Source: Sabellastarte sp. h YS-2021
Lineage: Eukaryota > Annelida > Polychaeta > Sabellida > Sabellidae
Length of the DNA stretch: 64,000 nt
Reading direction: 5' to 3'
NCBI GenBank assembly: GCA_964017235.1
Contig: OZ024930.1
Span: forward strand, 23,874,614-23,938,613
The notes under the pieces were generated by a model. That model was not told the origin of the DNA. It ran no database searches and worked only from the letters and a program-made list of their open reading frames with translations. Shown piece after piece: positions 22,330 to 34,097 of the stretch. Each line of letters opens with the position of its first letter. Position 1 is the stretch's first letter. The position numbers and the translations under genes were made by a program.

Positions 22330-22760
22330 CAGGTTGAATCTAATGGTGAAATCTGGTTGAAATACATGTAGATTTTGCAAACCGTTTTTAGTTGGATCCA
22401 ACCGGTGAAATCATGTTGAAACCAACTGTTGAAATCTGGTTGAATTCAATGGGTGAAATCTGGTTGAAATACATGTAGATTTTGCAAACCGTTTTTGGTT
22501 GGATCCAACCAGTGAAATCATGTTGAAACCAACTGTTGAAATCTGGTTGAATTCAATGGGTGAAATCGGGTTGAAATACGTGTAGATTTTGCAAACCGTT
22601 TTTGGTTGGATCCAACTAGTGAAATCATGTTGAAACCAACTGTTGAAATCTGGTTGTATTTATGTGTGAAATCTGGTTGAAATACAGGTAGATTTTGCAA
22701 ACAGGTTTTGGTTGGATCCAATGTATGAAATAGAGTTGAATTCAATGGGTAAAATCAGGT
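22330..22760. repeat. 107-bp tandem repeat in TIR element
   Basis: The phrase 'gattttgcaaac' occurs at about 22371, 22478, 22585 and 22691 (spacings 107, 107 and 106). Units contain 'ggttggatccaac', 'tgaaatcatgttgaaacc' and 'gaaatctggttgaa'. About four copies, the last diverged. Confidence 0.88.
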
Positions 22761-24000
22761 TATTTACATTGTCTTCTTTATTTGAATCATTGTAGCTTGT
22801 GTGTCATAATTATAGCTTCTTAATAATATTATACAATAACTAACCATATGCATATTTTACACTTTGGATACAACTCAAAGTAATTAATTCTTTCCAAGAT
22901 GACATGTATTCATGAATTATAGTATATTCAATATTCTATTTCTGATGACATTGTAATAATACATAATTTTGCATCAAATATAATTATAATTGCTCAAGAT
23001 ATGTAAATCCATATTATCCAACTAGATATCCATTTTTATGTTTTTAATAGGACCAGTATTATTCAATGTCTTCAATTGAAATTCTTTTTGCGAAATTTTA
23101 CAATATTTTCTTTCTTTGTAAAAAACAAACAATTGTGACATTATTTATATCTTCAGTATTTTATCCAATCAGTTTCTGTTAAATGTTTTATTATGTTGGC
23201 TATAATTATATTGTAATTATAAAGAAGCTATAATCATGTAGCAAAGCCACAATGCTTAGTTCAGATGCTTGTGTCTCATACAACTTTGGCATATAAACTG
23301 AGAAAAAAACACAAGAATAGCCACATTATTAGAACTCCACCCATTACTCACCACCTTAATTAGTTGTCAGTGCTGACCATAAAAAACAGACTTAAAAAAG
23401 TAAACACCATGCATGCAATTGAACAAGGGTGAACTCCCACCTCCACCCCTGCTGTGTTATCTAATTACTTTAGTCACAGGTCCAGTGTTCTGTGAAGCAG
23501 GGTACAGATAAGAAAAAAACCAGGAACCCCCCAACCTCACTGTTGTCTGATAAAATGTTATAGCTTAGGTTCTCTGTTTAGAGAAGCTTTCAGTGTATAC
23601 TTGCAAACTGAAAACTAGTTCTTTGTGTATGGGAGAATTTTGAGAAACAAATTCAAATTACTAAGTTTTGATGAATAAGTTTGAATTTATCTTTTTTTTA
23701 TTTAAGATAAGTTTGACCTCAAAATGTTTTTTTTAATTATCGGGAATTATATTAGTCAAATTATAATTATAAATTATAAAAATTATATTTGGATGCATCA
23801 GTTAATTAATAAGGAGAATATATAAAAATGTACAAGTACATGCACACATAATCTTTATCATCTTTATGATCTTTAGAAATTAGTCTTTGCTTTACAAATA
23901 CCTACAAATTCAAAAACAATTGCAATAATAGTTCTTTCAAAAATTTAGACTTAATCACTATATCACCCTCTAGAAAATGAATTTTCAATCAACCAGTCAT
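22761..24000. other. AT-rich interior of TIR element, no gene seen
   Basis: About 1.2 kb of AT-rich DNA without a reading frame of note, repeats or motifs. It lies between the 107-bp repeats and the 'tttttcaacccaaaatcacc'-type right subterminal region. Confidence 0.5.
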
Positions 24001-24325
24001 TCATTTCCCAATATTCAACCTGTTTTCTGTTCAATAACATGACTAAGATTTCATGTCGAAAAACCTAACTTGATTTAGTGGTGATTTTTTATGAAATATC
24101 ACTACTTTTTCCAGTCAGAAATCCAGCTTTGAAATAGTGTTGAAATTGTGTCAGTGTCAGTTTTTCAACCCAAAATCACCATGATTTCTGGTCAAAATAT
24201 CACTACTTTTTCATGTCAGAAAACTAACTTAGATTTAGTAGTTGGTAATGTGCATTTCAACGTTAGGACCTGTTTTCAACTCTAAATCAATGACATTTCA
24301 AGGCGTGTGCATGCTGGGGCAATGC

Positions 24326-24572
24326 ACGAGGATTTGTTTTTATCAGTAAATTGTTTATTTATTTATTTTCAAATTTTTGTGACAATAAAACAAATATTCG
24401 TTATTATATAATTTCTTATTCTATGCTCCAACCAAACATTTATAATACATGTCTTTTCTCGTATATCTTAAAATACTCAATGTTTACTTTTGATTTCCTG
24501 CCATTTGTTTGTCCGACAAGGTCTGACAAAAATATGATAAACCAGGAAGTGGGTGTGGCCTATGGAACAGTC
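24326..24572. other. Unassigned spacer
   Basis: No gene or repeat was recognised. It lies between the right end of the TIR element and a detached DIRS-A left end. Confidence 0.4.
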
Positions 24573-24665
24573 TATGTCTATTTTTCTTAGACGTTGGCCA
24601 GGCCTTGCGGCCATCCGAGAACAGCAATCAGTCCCACATGGTAAGCTATTGTAGTGCAATAAAAT
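24573..24665 (-). mobile_element. Detached DIRS-A left-end fragment
   Basis: About 93 bp whose reverse complement reads TTTTATTGCACTACAATAGC, GCTTACCATGTGGGACTGA, then the 'tgttctcggatggcc' ITR text. It is the extreme 5' end of a minus-strand family A element with nothing else of that element attached. Directly to its right begins the 3' untranslated region of A3, an abnormal order for one element. Confidence 0.8.
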
Positions 24666-24756
24666 TAGACCTTACCAGATATCCTGAGAAGGTAGACCTG
24701 ATGACCCTGGATGTTAGATTCTGGAAAACTTGGTTACAGTAATTGTACCCCCCCCC

Positions 24757-25433
24757 CCCAGTAAACATAAACGTTTATAAACATTTTAAAACCTTTTACA
24801 AAGAGTGATGAATATCTTAACCTCGTTTTCATTTTGAATGATGTCAGCACAGCCATTTTGAGAGAAAGTGGAGAAATATTTCTGTAAGTATATCTTACTG
24901 TGTCACTGTTTGACGCCACCATTAAATGTCAAGTAGAAATATAAAAGTACATTATTATATCATAGAATGCACTGCACAAAGTTAAATTAATGTAAATTGA
25001 GTAATTATTCATAAAATTACCTTTGTTTATAACTAAAATTTCACGCACTGGGTAATGTAGAAAATGTTTATAAATGTTTTAAATGGTGTACAAATGTGTA
25101 TAAACATTTATAAACGTTGATCTTTGTTGATTAGGTCCAAATGGTTTATAAACGTTTACAAACTTTTCTAAACCAAATTTAAATAGTTATGCAAGGTTTA
25201 CAATGATTGCACCCTAAACGTTTTTATATAAACGTTTTTATGTAAACGTTTATGTATTAGCATTTATAAACATTCATGCGTAAACGTTTATGCTTCAATG
25301 TTTATAAATGTTTATGCTTAGAAGTTGATAAACGTTTATAGGTGAACGTTTAGGAGCCCATCATTTTAAACCTTAAATAAACTGTTCATAGTTAGGTTTA
25401 TAAATGTTTATAAACATTTGTAATGTTTACTGC
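24757..25433. mobile_element. Second copy of palindromic CCCAGTAAAC element
   Basis: About 677 bp inserted in the C-rich 3' untranslated tract of A3. The left end begins CCCAGTAAACATAAACG and the right end reads back as CAGTAAACATTACAAATG. GTTTATAAAC-type palindromes are frequent. The central single-arm text 'gagaaatatttctgtaagtatatctt' matches the hairpin arm of the 8497-9104 copy. Text on both sides matches the A2 and A4 3' region, so it is an insertion. Confidence 0.78.
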
Positions 25434-25463
25434 CTCCCCCCCTTTCTTTCCTTCTGAGTATGA

Positions 25464-26365
25464 CTAGTCTGACAGAAAGTGTCTAAGGTCTAAGAATTGC
25501 TGAGCTGCTACTGGTGGACCAAGACACATATCGTTGTCAATGTCTGACCAAGTCGGGTATTTTAGGTAAAACTTTGTGAAAGTATTGTGAGCTTTCCAGT
25601 GACAAGCTTGCATGATTTGATCCACTGAAACCCCACCGTAAAAGGCCTTAGAGGCCACAAAGGCCCTGATATCATGAGCCTTCGCATAGACCAGGTCTAA
25701 GGCTTGTTGATCTGGTTGGTTGTAACATAAAAGGATAGTTTATTTTAACCAAGAAGAAAGAGTAGGGGGTTGAATGCCTGAGCTATGTCATTTTTTAACG
25801 GATATACACAGTAGTGTCCGAGAACCTCTAAGATCCTTGGTGCTATCCAGGTAGTACCTCAGGGCCTGTACCTGACAAAGGGGTCCTGTCTTCTTTGATT
25901 TGTCTATGCACAATGATAGTCAAAGCAGGGATAGTCACTGGAGACAAACTTTGGGAACCTTCTCTTGCTAGTTGGTTTTTACCTATAAAATCTGAAGAGG
26001 GGAAAAGAGCTAGCTTTTCCCACTGGCCTAAATTGGACACTTACTTTGCAACCCAGGTATGGATTTCACTGTGGCGCTTGTTGGAGACCAAAGCTAGCAA
26101 GAAAGCAGTTTAAGGGTAAGATGTTTTAGATGTGTGTCTTTCTTAGGCTCAAAGGGTGCTTTGGTGAGCTCATTAAGGACAATGGAAAAGTTCTGCTTAT
26201 TAAAGTTTCTGGAACTTTTGGGTCGATCCCCATGAAAGCTAACCTGTCAAGGTCCGAGCTTAGAGAGATATGGTGTCCCACTGGGCCTAAGGCGTCAACA
26301 ATGGCAGTCCTATAACCATCAATGGTTGATGGGCGCCTGTTTAAGTCTTGGTACAGGTACATGAA
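25464..26365 (-). pseudogene. DIRS-A3 tyrosine recombinase (broken)
   Basis: The C-terminal piece 25658-25464 has MQACHWKAHNTFTKFYLK with the nucleophile Tyr. The HxxR codons are altered to a 'HDIRAF'-like text out of frame near 25665. An N-terminal piece around 26362-26126 has RRPSTIDGYRTAIVDALG. Several indels separate them. Identity is clear from siblings. Confidence 0.8.
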
Positions 26366-27986
26366 AAAGTCTTGAGACTTGTTTCATGGAAGTAGTGGAG
26401 AAATCCACCGACTTTTCTCTGCACAGCTTTTCCACAGAGAAGCCTTGTTCTTGGAGTTGTGCAGGTTCAGATATTGTGGGTTGTAGTGGGATCTCGTTGA
26501 GAGCTGCACTAGGTCCCAAAACATAGCCATCCCTGGCCAACCCAAAGCTATTGGGATGATAAGGCAATTGCATTGCCGTATTTTCTGGATCACCTTGTGA
26601 AGGGGAGCCATAGAAAGGTAAGCATAAGCAAGGAGACCCAACCAATTTATGAGCAGAGCATCTATCTCCCAAGCATGTCAGTCTGGAATTAGAGGTATGT
26701 ACAGAGGGAGCTTGTGGTTCAGACGAGTGGCAAATAGGTCTACATTTTGACGGATCTATGAACACCTGTGGTTGCAGTGACCATTCTGTTGACTGGGTCT
26801 GACTTTACCTGGACAGCGAGTCGGCCATCACATACAGGAATGTGCCTAGCTCATATAATTATATGGTAATCATGACATCAGTCATGATTCTCCATAGGAG
26901 AGCACACATCTCCACTGAGGGAGTTCCTCCCTGTTTGTTTATGTAGGCTACCACTGTTGAGTTGTGTGTAGCTACCAACACGGTTTGATTTTGACACTGG
27001 TCCTTTAACCTTTTCAGGGCCAGTGATACCGCCTTCGGTTCTAGAATATGTATGTATAGCCTTTTTTCCCTGTCGGACCACAGACCTTTTACCGAGTCTT
27101 GTCTAATTGAGCACCCCAACCTATCGGTAAAGATTTAGATATTGTGGTCTTTGGAGTGAAGGTCTAAACCCTTCATCACGTTAGCAGGGTTTTGCCACCA
27201 CTCTAGGTGAACTGAAATGGTGTCTGCCCAAGGAAGGAGAATGTCCCACGCATGAGGAAATCTCCAGTGCTCCTTGAGATGCCACTGAAAGGGTCTCATG
27301 TGAAGGCGACCCTCCAGAACCATCTTCTCCATTGAGGAGAGCAACCCAATTAGCGACATCAAATATCTTGCAGTCAAAGCAGGCTTTGACGTTATTCTTT
27401 GGGTCAAACGCTGAAATTCGAGCCATTTGTCTTGAGTGGGTTTAACGAGGGCTGAATCTAGATGGTGTTCATGGCCCATGAACGAAAACATCGGAGTGGG
27501 ATTGAGTTTTGACTTCTGATTGATTATCCACCCTAAGCACTAGGTTAGGTCCACCCTGATCTGTGTGTTCATATGTGCCTCCTCCTAAGATAGGACCCTG
27601 TTGAGTCAATCGTCTAGGCATTGTTGAAGTCTGACCCCTTATGCCAGAGTCATGAGCTACACTCACTTTACTATCATTTTAGGTATTTGTGGGGCCATGG
27701 CTAGGCTGAAAGGGAGGGAGGTGAACTTTAATACTTGAGACCCATGGATGAACCAAAGATACTTTCTTGAAGCTGGGTGGATGTGGGAAATGGAAATACA
27801 TATCTGACAGATCTATCGAGGACATCCATTTCCCTGGAATCAGAGAGGCCTTGGTAGACTGGTGTTTCGATCTTGAACCTTTCTACTACAAGAAAGGAGT
27901 TGAGCCTGATGAGGTCTATGACTGGCCTCCACCTTTGTTGAGGCTTTGAAAATAGAAACAATTAAGCGACTGTAAATCCAGAGATT
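26366..27986 (-). pseudogene. pol: DIRS-A3 RT-RNase H (broken)
   Basis: The connector and RNase H pieces lie at 26384-27119 (EPKAVSLALKRL, ATHNSTVVAYINKQGG: the usual ATDN aspartate reads His here). RT thumb pieces lie at 27135-27491 (FSFMGHEHHLDSALVKPTQ). The region of the catalytic YLDD at about 27600 is degraded and out of frame. The RT finger block at 27961-27728 is cut at the junction with family B sequence. Confidence 0.78.
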
Positions 27987-28045
27987 TGCAAATTTAATAA
28001 GTGAATTAAGCTTTTATAAGTTAATACCTAACCAAATGGACAAAT
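27987..28045 (-). mobile_element. DIRS-B2 relic, outer right end
   Basis: About 59 bp, 'tttgcaaatttaataagtga' through 'accaaatggacaaa', homologous to the right end of B1 at 54668-54727. It continues at 34245 on the other side of DIRS-A4, so A4 has split this ITR. Confidence 0.8.
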
Positions 28046-28391
28046 TTGAAAATTTTAATTACTTAAATGTAGCTTTTATAAGCTACAAGCTTACCATGTG
28101 GGACTGAATGCTGTTCTCGGATGGCCACGAGGCATCACGGCCAATGTCTAAGAAAAACAGACATTTATAGTTGGCCGTAGCCTCAGGTTGTCGGCACGTG
28201 ATTTCTACTTTATGTCATCTCCTTTCTCATTGAGATTTAAACCCATACCCCCTCAGCTGTAATACAGCGGGGAGGTCGGGTGGGACTCTTCTCAGTCCCA
28301 CATGGTAAGCTTGTAGCTTATAAAAGCTACATTTAAGTAATTAAAATTTTCAATTTTATTGCGTTACAATAGCTTACCATGTGGGACTGAA
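28046..28391 (-). repeat. DIRS-A4 right ITR and ICR
   Basis: The outer end TTGAAAATTTTAATTAC and GTAGCTTTTATAAGCTAC lead into the ITR, which matches 34098-34225 inverted. The ICR at 28293-28391 joins a right-end copy (with TATAAAAG) to a left-end copy at seam TTTTCAATTTTATTG. Confidence 0.9.
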
Positions 28392-28860
28392 TGCTGAATC
28401 CAACCGCCCAGTGGCGGGATTACAGCTGAGACTGGCAAATATGTTTGTTTTTCTTAGAATTTAGATAGAATTAGATAATGAGTGATATGAAAGTGAGGTC
28501 AAAAATACCAGTCTGAGTCCCGTGACAGTGCCCCAACCCGAGGTTGGGCCTGTACTAAGCCAAAAACCAGAATGAAAGGAAGACAGTGCAAATACACTGT
28601 CTGGGTGTTTGACTAAGGAGAGAAGTGTACGACAAATACACTTGAGAGGGAGAGCCTGAGGGCTGTCACGTGAGGAATCCAAAGCCAAGGCTTGGAGATG
28701 CTACTATGCCCTTAAGGGGTTTAATGACAACCTTAATGGTCCTTAAACAAGAAATATAATTAAGATTAAAGGATATAAAGACCTTACCCGAAACAACCTG
28801 ATGAGGTAGACTTATACCTAGAACCTGGGGAAGACTCCTAAGACTTGGTTGTAGCGGATG
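28392..28860 (-). other. DIRS-A4 3' untranslated region
   Basis: No gene. Homologous to A1 5991-6428 and A2 12480-12940, with 'accagtctgagtcccgt' and a run of nine C's near 28862 at the recombinase end. Confidence 0.7.
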
Positions 28861-30000
28861 TGCCCCCCCCAATTCTTTTCTTTCTGAGGATTACTCTGAG
28901 GGGAAGAGTCTAGGACCTGTTGAGCCGCTACTACTGGTCCCAGAAACATGTTGTTGCCGTTGTCCGACCAAGTAAGGTTCTTTAGATAGAAGTTGTAAAA
29001 GTGTAGTGAGCTTTCCAGTGACAGGCTTGCATGATCTGGTCCACCAATACCCCACTGTAAAGTGCCCAAGAGGCTGCAAAGGCCCTAATATCATGCACCG
29101 TAACTTGGACCAAGTCCAAGGTTTGTTGGTCTGCTTGTTTATAACAAAGTAGTATGGTTTGTTTCAACCTAGAAAGGAGTGTAGCGGGTCTGATGTCTGA
29201 GGTATGTCCTATCTTGAAGAAGATGAAAGGAAGGGACCGGGAACCTCTCAGGTCCTTGGTTCGGTCCAAATCGTACCTCATGGCCCGCACCGGACACAGG
29301 GTCCTGTCTTCTTTGAATTGTCAATCTACAACGGTAGTGAAAGCAGGAATAGTCACCGGAGACACACTTTGAGAACATTCTCTTGCTAGTTGGTTTTTGG
29401 CTTTGAAGTCAGAAGAAGGGAACAAGGCAACCTTTTCCCATTGGCCTAGATTCGATACTTTGTTTGCGACCCAGGCATGGATTTTGCTGCGGCACTTGCC
29501 GGAGGCCAAAGCTAGCAAGAATGCAGTTTTGAGAGTGAGATGTTTGAGGGCTGTGTCTTTCATAGGCTCAAAGGGTGCTTTTGTGCACTCATTAAGAACA
29601 ACAGAAAGGTTCCACTTAGGGAGATTCCTGGAACTTTGGGGACGATCCCTATGGAAAACTGGTGAGCAACCTTGAAGGTCTTCATTATGTGCAATATGTT
29701 GGCCTGTTGGGCCTAAGGTGTCAACAATGGCAGTCCTGTAACCATCAATGGTCGAGGGGCGCCTGTTTAGGTCTTGGTACAGGTACATGAAAAAAAAAAT
29801 CTGAGATTTGTTTCACAGATGGAGAGGAGAAATCCACCGAAACTTCTCTGCACCATCTTACAAATAGGGCCCACTTGACTAGTAGATGGTCCTTGTTGAT
29901 GATCGTTGAGGGGCAGCAATTCTCTCTGCCACCTCCACAGAGAAGCCTTGTTCTTGGAATTGTCCACTCCTAGACACCAGGTGTGGAGGTTGAGATGTTG
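28861..30000 (-). pseudogene. DIRS-A4 tyrosine recombinase (near-intact)
   Basis: From 29788 downstream one frame holds RRPSTIDGYRTAIVDTLG, LASGKCRSKIHAW (first Arg region), then a single TGA at 29318-29320, then VHDIRAFAASWALYSG (HxxR) and MQACHWKAHYTF. A frameshift near 29000 moves the nucleophile segment (FYNFYLKNL) into the neighbouring frame. One stop and one frameshift are the visible lesions in the main body. The N-terminal segment (29790-30000) is in another frame. Confidence 0.85.
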
Positions 30001-31850
30001 TAGATTACTGTGGAACACATGAAGGTGGGACTGTTTGAGAAGGGTTGCTGACACTGGTAGTTGTAGAGGGATCTCTGTTGAGAGCTGTACTAGGTCCCAA
30101 AACCAGGGCATCCCTGGCCAGCCTGGGGCTATCACTATGATCAGGCAGTGGCATTGCCTGATTTTTGGATCACCCTGTGAAGGAGAGCCATTGGAGGGTA
30201 TGCATAAGCAGTGAGAGCCGTCCAATTTATGTTCAGAGCATCTATGTCCCAGGCCTTTGGGTCTGGGATAGGAGACATGTAAAGAGGGAGTTTGTGGTTC
30301 AGGTGAGTGGCAAACAGGTCTACATGAGGAGTGAACCACTTGTGACCTGTTTGAACACCTGTGGGTGCAGTGACCATTCCGTCGACTGCACTTGGTTGGA
30401 TCTGGATAGGAGGTTGGCCATCACATTCAGACACCCTGGAATGTGTCTGGCTTTTAATATTATGCGATAATGATGGCACCATGTCATGATCTTCCACAGG
30501 AGAGCACAAATCTCCGCTGAGTGAGTTCCTCCTTGTTTGTATATGTAGGCTACCACTGTTGAGTTGTCCGTTGCCACTAGAACTGTTTGGTTTGACACTG
30601 GTCCATGAACCTTCAGAGGGCCAGTGAAACCGCCTTCAACTCTAGGACGTTTATGTGTAGCCTTTTCTCCTGATTTGACCACAGACCCTTTGTAGAACTT
30701 GTTCTAAGTAAGAGCCCCAACCTTCGTTTGAGGCATCTGTAAAGAGTTGGATACTGTGGTCTTTGGGATGAAGGTCTGCACCTTTCATCACATTTACAGG
30801 ATTCTGCCACCAGGTGTGCAGAAAAGGACTCTGTCCATGGAAGGAGGCTGTCCAATGACTGAGGATATCTCCAGTGCTCCTTGAGATGAAATTGAAAGGG
30901 GCTCATGTGAAGGCGCCCCTCCGGGACCATCTTCTCCATTGAGGCTAGCAACCCAGTTAGAGACATCAAACATCTTGCAGTCAAAACATGTTTTGACTTG
31001 AGTCGTAGGAACAAATCCTGGAGTTTGAGCCATCTCTCTTGAGTGGGTTTTACAAGGACTGAATCTAGGTGGTACTCGTAGTCCACGAACGAAAACACCT
31101 GAGAAGAAATCAGTTCTGATTTTTCCTGGTTTATGATCCACCCCAAGGACTGAGTTAGATCTACCACTGCCTGTGTGTTCACTAGGGTTTCCTCCTGAGA
31201 CTGGGACCTGATCAGCCAGTCGTCCAGGTATTGTTGAAGTCTGAGTCCTCTGGAGAGGGCAATGAGCTTGACTTCCTTTACGATCATTGTAAAGACCTGG
31301 GGGGCTGTGGCCAGTCTGAAAGGAAGTGAGGTGAACTGGAACACCTAAGACCTGTGGCAAAATCTGAGATACTTCCTTGAGTTTGGGTGGATGGGGATGT
31401 GAAGGTAGGCGTCCGATAGGTCTATTGACGCTGCCCATTCTCCTGGAATGAGGGAGGTCCTGATGGACTCCGGAGTTTCCATTTGAACTTTTCTACGTGT
31501 AGAAAAGGTGTTGAGCCTGCTTAAGTCTATTACTGGCCTCCACCTTGGTGAGGCTTGGGGACTAGAAAACAGGCGACTGTAGAACCCGAGAGATTTTACA
31601 TTTTCCACCCTTTCGATAGCGTTCTTTGACAGAAGAGACTGAATGCAATGGGCCAGAGCTTGGTCTTTTGAAGGGCCTTGTATTCTGATATTATCAGAGG
31701 AAATCTGACCAAGTTTGGCTTTAAGAGGAATGGCCGTACATAGCCATTGGTGATAATGTTTAACACGTTGGATGAGGAATTGTTTGTTTGCCAGTCTCTT
31801 CTGAAAGAACGGAGGCGACCTCCTACTGGTGGACTCATGGAGGCTTTGGA
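30001..31850 (-). pseudogene. pol: DIRS-A4 RT-RNase H
   Basis: 31838-31596 has PPVGGRLRSFRRDWQ. 31608-31345 has VIDLSRLNTF and SIDLSDAYLHIPIHP with the first catalytic Asp. 31344-30613 has FTSLPFRLATAPQVF and an intact QYLDDWLIRSQ catalytic motif. RNase H text follows in several frames (ELKAVSLAL, VATDNSTVVAYIYKQGG, NVMANLLSRSN, where the last usual Asp is Asn). At least four frameshifts. RT active-site residues are kept, unlike A1. Confidence 0.87.
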
Positions 31851-33660
31851 GGAGTCATTGGGAAGAGCGGTTTTACGCCCCCTTCCCCTGTTGTGGGGTC
31901 GAAAACGACCCCTGGAGCCTCTGAAGTTTTGTTTTCCTGTTTGAGGAAAAACGATTAGTTACTGCTTGGGAGGAATTACCCCCATAGGGGCGTTTCCTGT
32001 AGGAGCCTCTTTTCTTGTGGGGACCACGAAAGGGCTTATTCTGGTATCTTATGAGGTGCCTTTTTAAGAAGGAAGTCCTCACCTTCCTTGACTAACTGAG
32101 ATTTAAATAATGAAGACGGCCAAAAGGACGCATTCCTGAGCTCCTGGCGTCTGGTTTCTCCCAGTTGAGGATGTAACTGGGTCATTTTGGCTTCGTGCCT
32201 AGGCAAGCCAGAATTGCCCATTGAATATAGTTCCCTCTGGAGAATATGGGCAACGGATTTACTGAGGCAAGTAAGGGCTCTGTGCTGGATTAAGATGGTC
32301 TTATTCCACAGATCCAGATACTCATAGGCTTCTTCATAAGCACGTTTCGCTGTCTTTTCAGGGTCGGCACCTTTCTTGAATGTGAATTGACCTTCGTGAA
32401 GGTCGACTTCAAACTATGCTGAAAATTTCCAGAGTGGAATTACAGGAGGAAGAAGCAAAATTGAGCGTGGAAATGTTTGCCTCGCTTGATATTCCAATTC
32501 CTAGAAAATTGGTAGGGGAAACTTGCCCATTGGGGACCCAGAGGGTTTAGGGGTAATACAGATCTTTGCCAATCTGTATTCAACTCCTGAAACTTGTCTT
32601 AATAACAAGGGTGTCCCACCTTGTACCACAGAGTAATGGATGGAGGAGCTTTTATGAACTTCCCTCAGAAAAGGCAGTTGAAAAACCTTGTCAAACTTAT
32701 CAAGGCATCTTTAATAAGGAGTTGAGGGGAAGCATGGAAGAAGGGCCCCTAGGCCCAAGCTCCTGTGTACCTTTCTCGACATCCAGCCCCTAACCAGTGG
32801 CAGTCCTCGGCATAGTTCCCTGGGGTCAGGGAGTTAAGAAGAAACCTAAAGGTCTCCATTTCCTCTGCGTACTGGAGGTTATGTCGGTCAAGGCGACATC
32901 CCTATCATAAGGGAGGGGTCTGGATCATGTTGAGGTTGGTCTTGATAAGAATGGGCCTTCCAAGAAGGACCTGAAGACCTGTGTCTGAGTGCAGAGGACT
33001 GATCCTCCTCTGACAAGGAAGACACATATCTGGATTAATGTTTATCTTATGTAAAACCTCTGATGAGGAAGATATGAATATATCTGGACCTGGATTAAGT
33101 TAAACTTATGTATATAAATTACACCCCAGGAAGGGTACGAACCCCAGACCTCCTACACATGAGTTCTGCACTTTAACCAATACACCAGATACTCTGCATG
33201 CATCGAAAGATGTCATTGGTGGTCGAGGACAACCTCGAAGGGTAGGGCCGAGGCGATATTGACAAGTGCCGAGATGAGGAATGCTGGACCAAAGTCCACA
33301 ACCATGGGCCTCGAGGGTAGGGATGAGTCGAGGGGCGGGGTGGAGGTCCAGAAGTAAAGATTTTGATAAAATGTGCAGGCTTCTGAGGCTGAAGTGGAGA
33401 TCTGATCCACCTCCACTTCTAGTATTCGATTGAGGAACTAAGTCCACTCGAAAACTGCCTTGCCTCGAGATAGAAGTCTGAAAATTTGATAGAATTGGAT
33501 AAAAGGCGAGACCCCAGGGAAGACTCGAGTTTGAACTCGATCTTTTACTGTAAAACAGTACTGGGGAGGTGGGACAGATTTTCTGGCGTTTATGAAATAT
33601 AATAATGCCTCGAAAGAAAGTTGGGGTTGGAAAAAACGAGGATTAAACAACATAGCAGCA
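31851..33660 (-). pseudogene. gag: DIRS-A4 gag (broken)
   Basis: The C-terminal basic tail NKPFRGPHKKRGSYRKRPYG lies at 32082-31873, matching A1. 32221-32036 carries the upstream piece (LFKSQLVKEGEDFLL). The middle, 32230-33000, matches A1 gag text only in fragments ('aggagccttgggcctagggg' for the RPRGPS block, near 32745). The 5' part, 33200-33660, is rich in CTCGAG/CCTCGA words, unlike the ATCCGA words of A1 and A2. A tRNA-like segment lies between the two parts. Confidence 0.6.
33113..33200 (-). ncRNA. tRNA-like segment (SINE head or tRNA relic)
   Basis: On the minus strand, TGGTGTATTGG fits a pol III A box and GGTTCGTACCC fits a B box with one change, spaced like a tRNA, with 'GGTTAAAGTGCAGAACTC' between. 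No perfect cloverleaf could be drawn: the anticodon stem does not pair well. A tRNA-derived SINE head or tRNA pseudogene is more likely than a functional tRNA. Confidence 0.4.
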
Positions 33661-34097
33661 TTGACGAGATCTGCCGAAGAACCCGAAGGACTCGACGTCC
33701 TTAAAGGTCGAGGTCATCAAACAAAAAGTGTTATATCTTGTGAAATAAATACCTAATATGCGTGTTCTGAGCAGCATATACATATAAAAACACAGTAAAG
33801 CTCGCGGCTAGACTTTATTGCTGGGAAGGAAGAAATACGCAATAAAAGCACATTGCTCGTAAAAACAACCAATGCTCGACAAGTAAACAAGCCTGACAAG
33901 ACGAAAAGTAAAACGCTCAGAAAATAGAAAATACTTATCCTGGTGAACCGAAACTTTCCCAAAATAAGTAAAATATATATATAAGCAAAATGGTTAGATT
34001 AAAATATCCATTGATACATAATAACTGAGATATGGAACGAAAAACGTCTTTGACTAGCAAACATAGTTAAAATGGAGGCGGCCAATGATAAAGGAGA
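33661..34097 (-). other. DIRS-A4 5' region, no gene seen
   Basis: AT-rich stretch between the gag remnant and the left ITR. No convincing start codon or frame was found. It presumably corresponds to the 930-1125 leader of A1 but is longer and unalike by eye. Confidence 0.45.

Larger units (their letters stand above)
22303..24325. mobile_element. ~2.0-kb TIR element with GCCCCAGCA ends
   Basis: The left end GCCCCAGCAGGCACGC with 'ttgaaatc' and the right end (complement GCCCCAGCATGCACACGCC with 'ttgaaatg') form imperfect inverted termini of about 35 bp. It is non-coding. The subterminal DNA is built of 'ggttgaaat' and 'ttttcaac'-type words, and the interior is AT-rich. It probably represents a non-autonomous cut-and-paste transposon; no transposase was seen and the superfamily is not assigned. 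Confidence 0.6.
24666..27986 (-). mobile_element. DIRS-A3, truncated both ends
   Basis: Minus-strand family A copy. In plus order it has part of the 3' untranslated region (with a palindromic insertion), tyrosine recombinase remnants, and RT-RH remnants ending inside the RT finger block at 27986. No right ITR, ICR, gag or left ITR belongs to it. It abuts a family B right end at 27987. Confidence 0.8.

Noticed and set aside
33113-33200. Functional tRNA gene
   Set aside because: A and B boxes are visible, but acceptor and anticodon stems do not pair convincingly, so only a tRNA-like relic is claimed.
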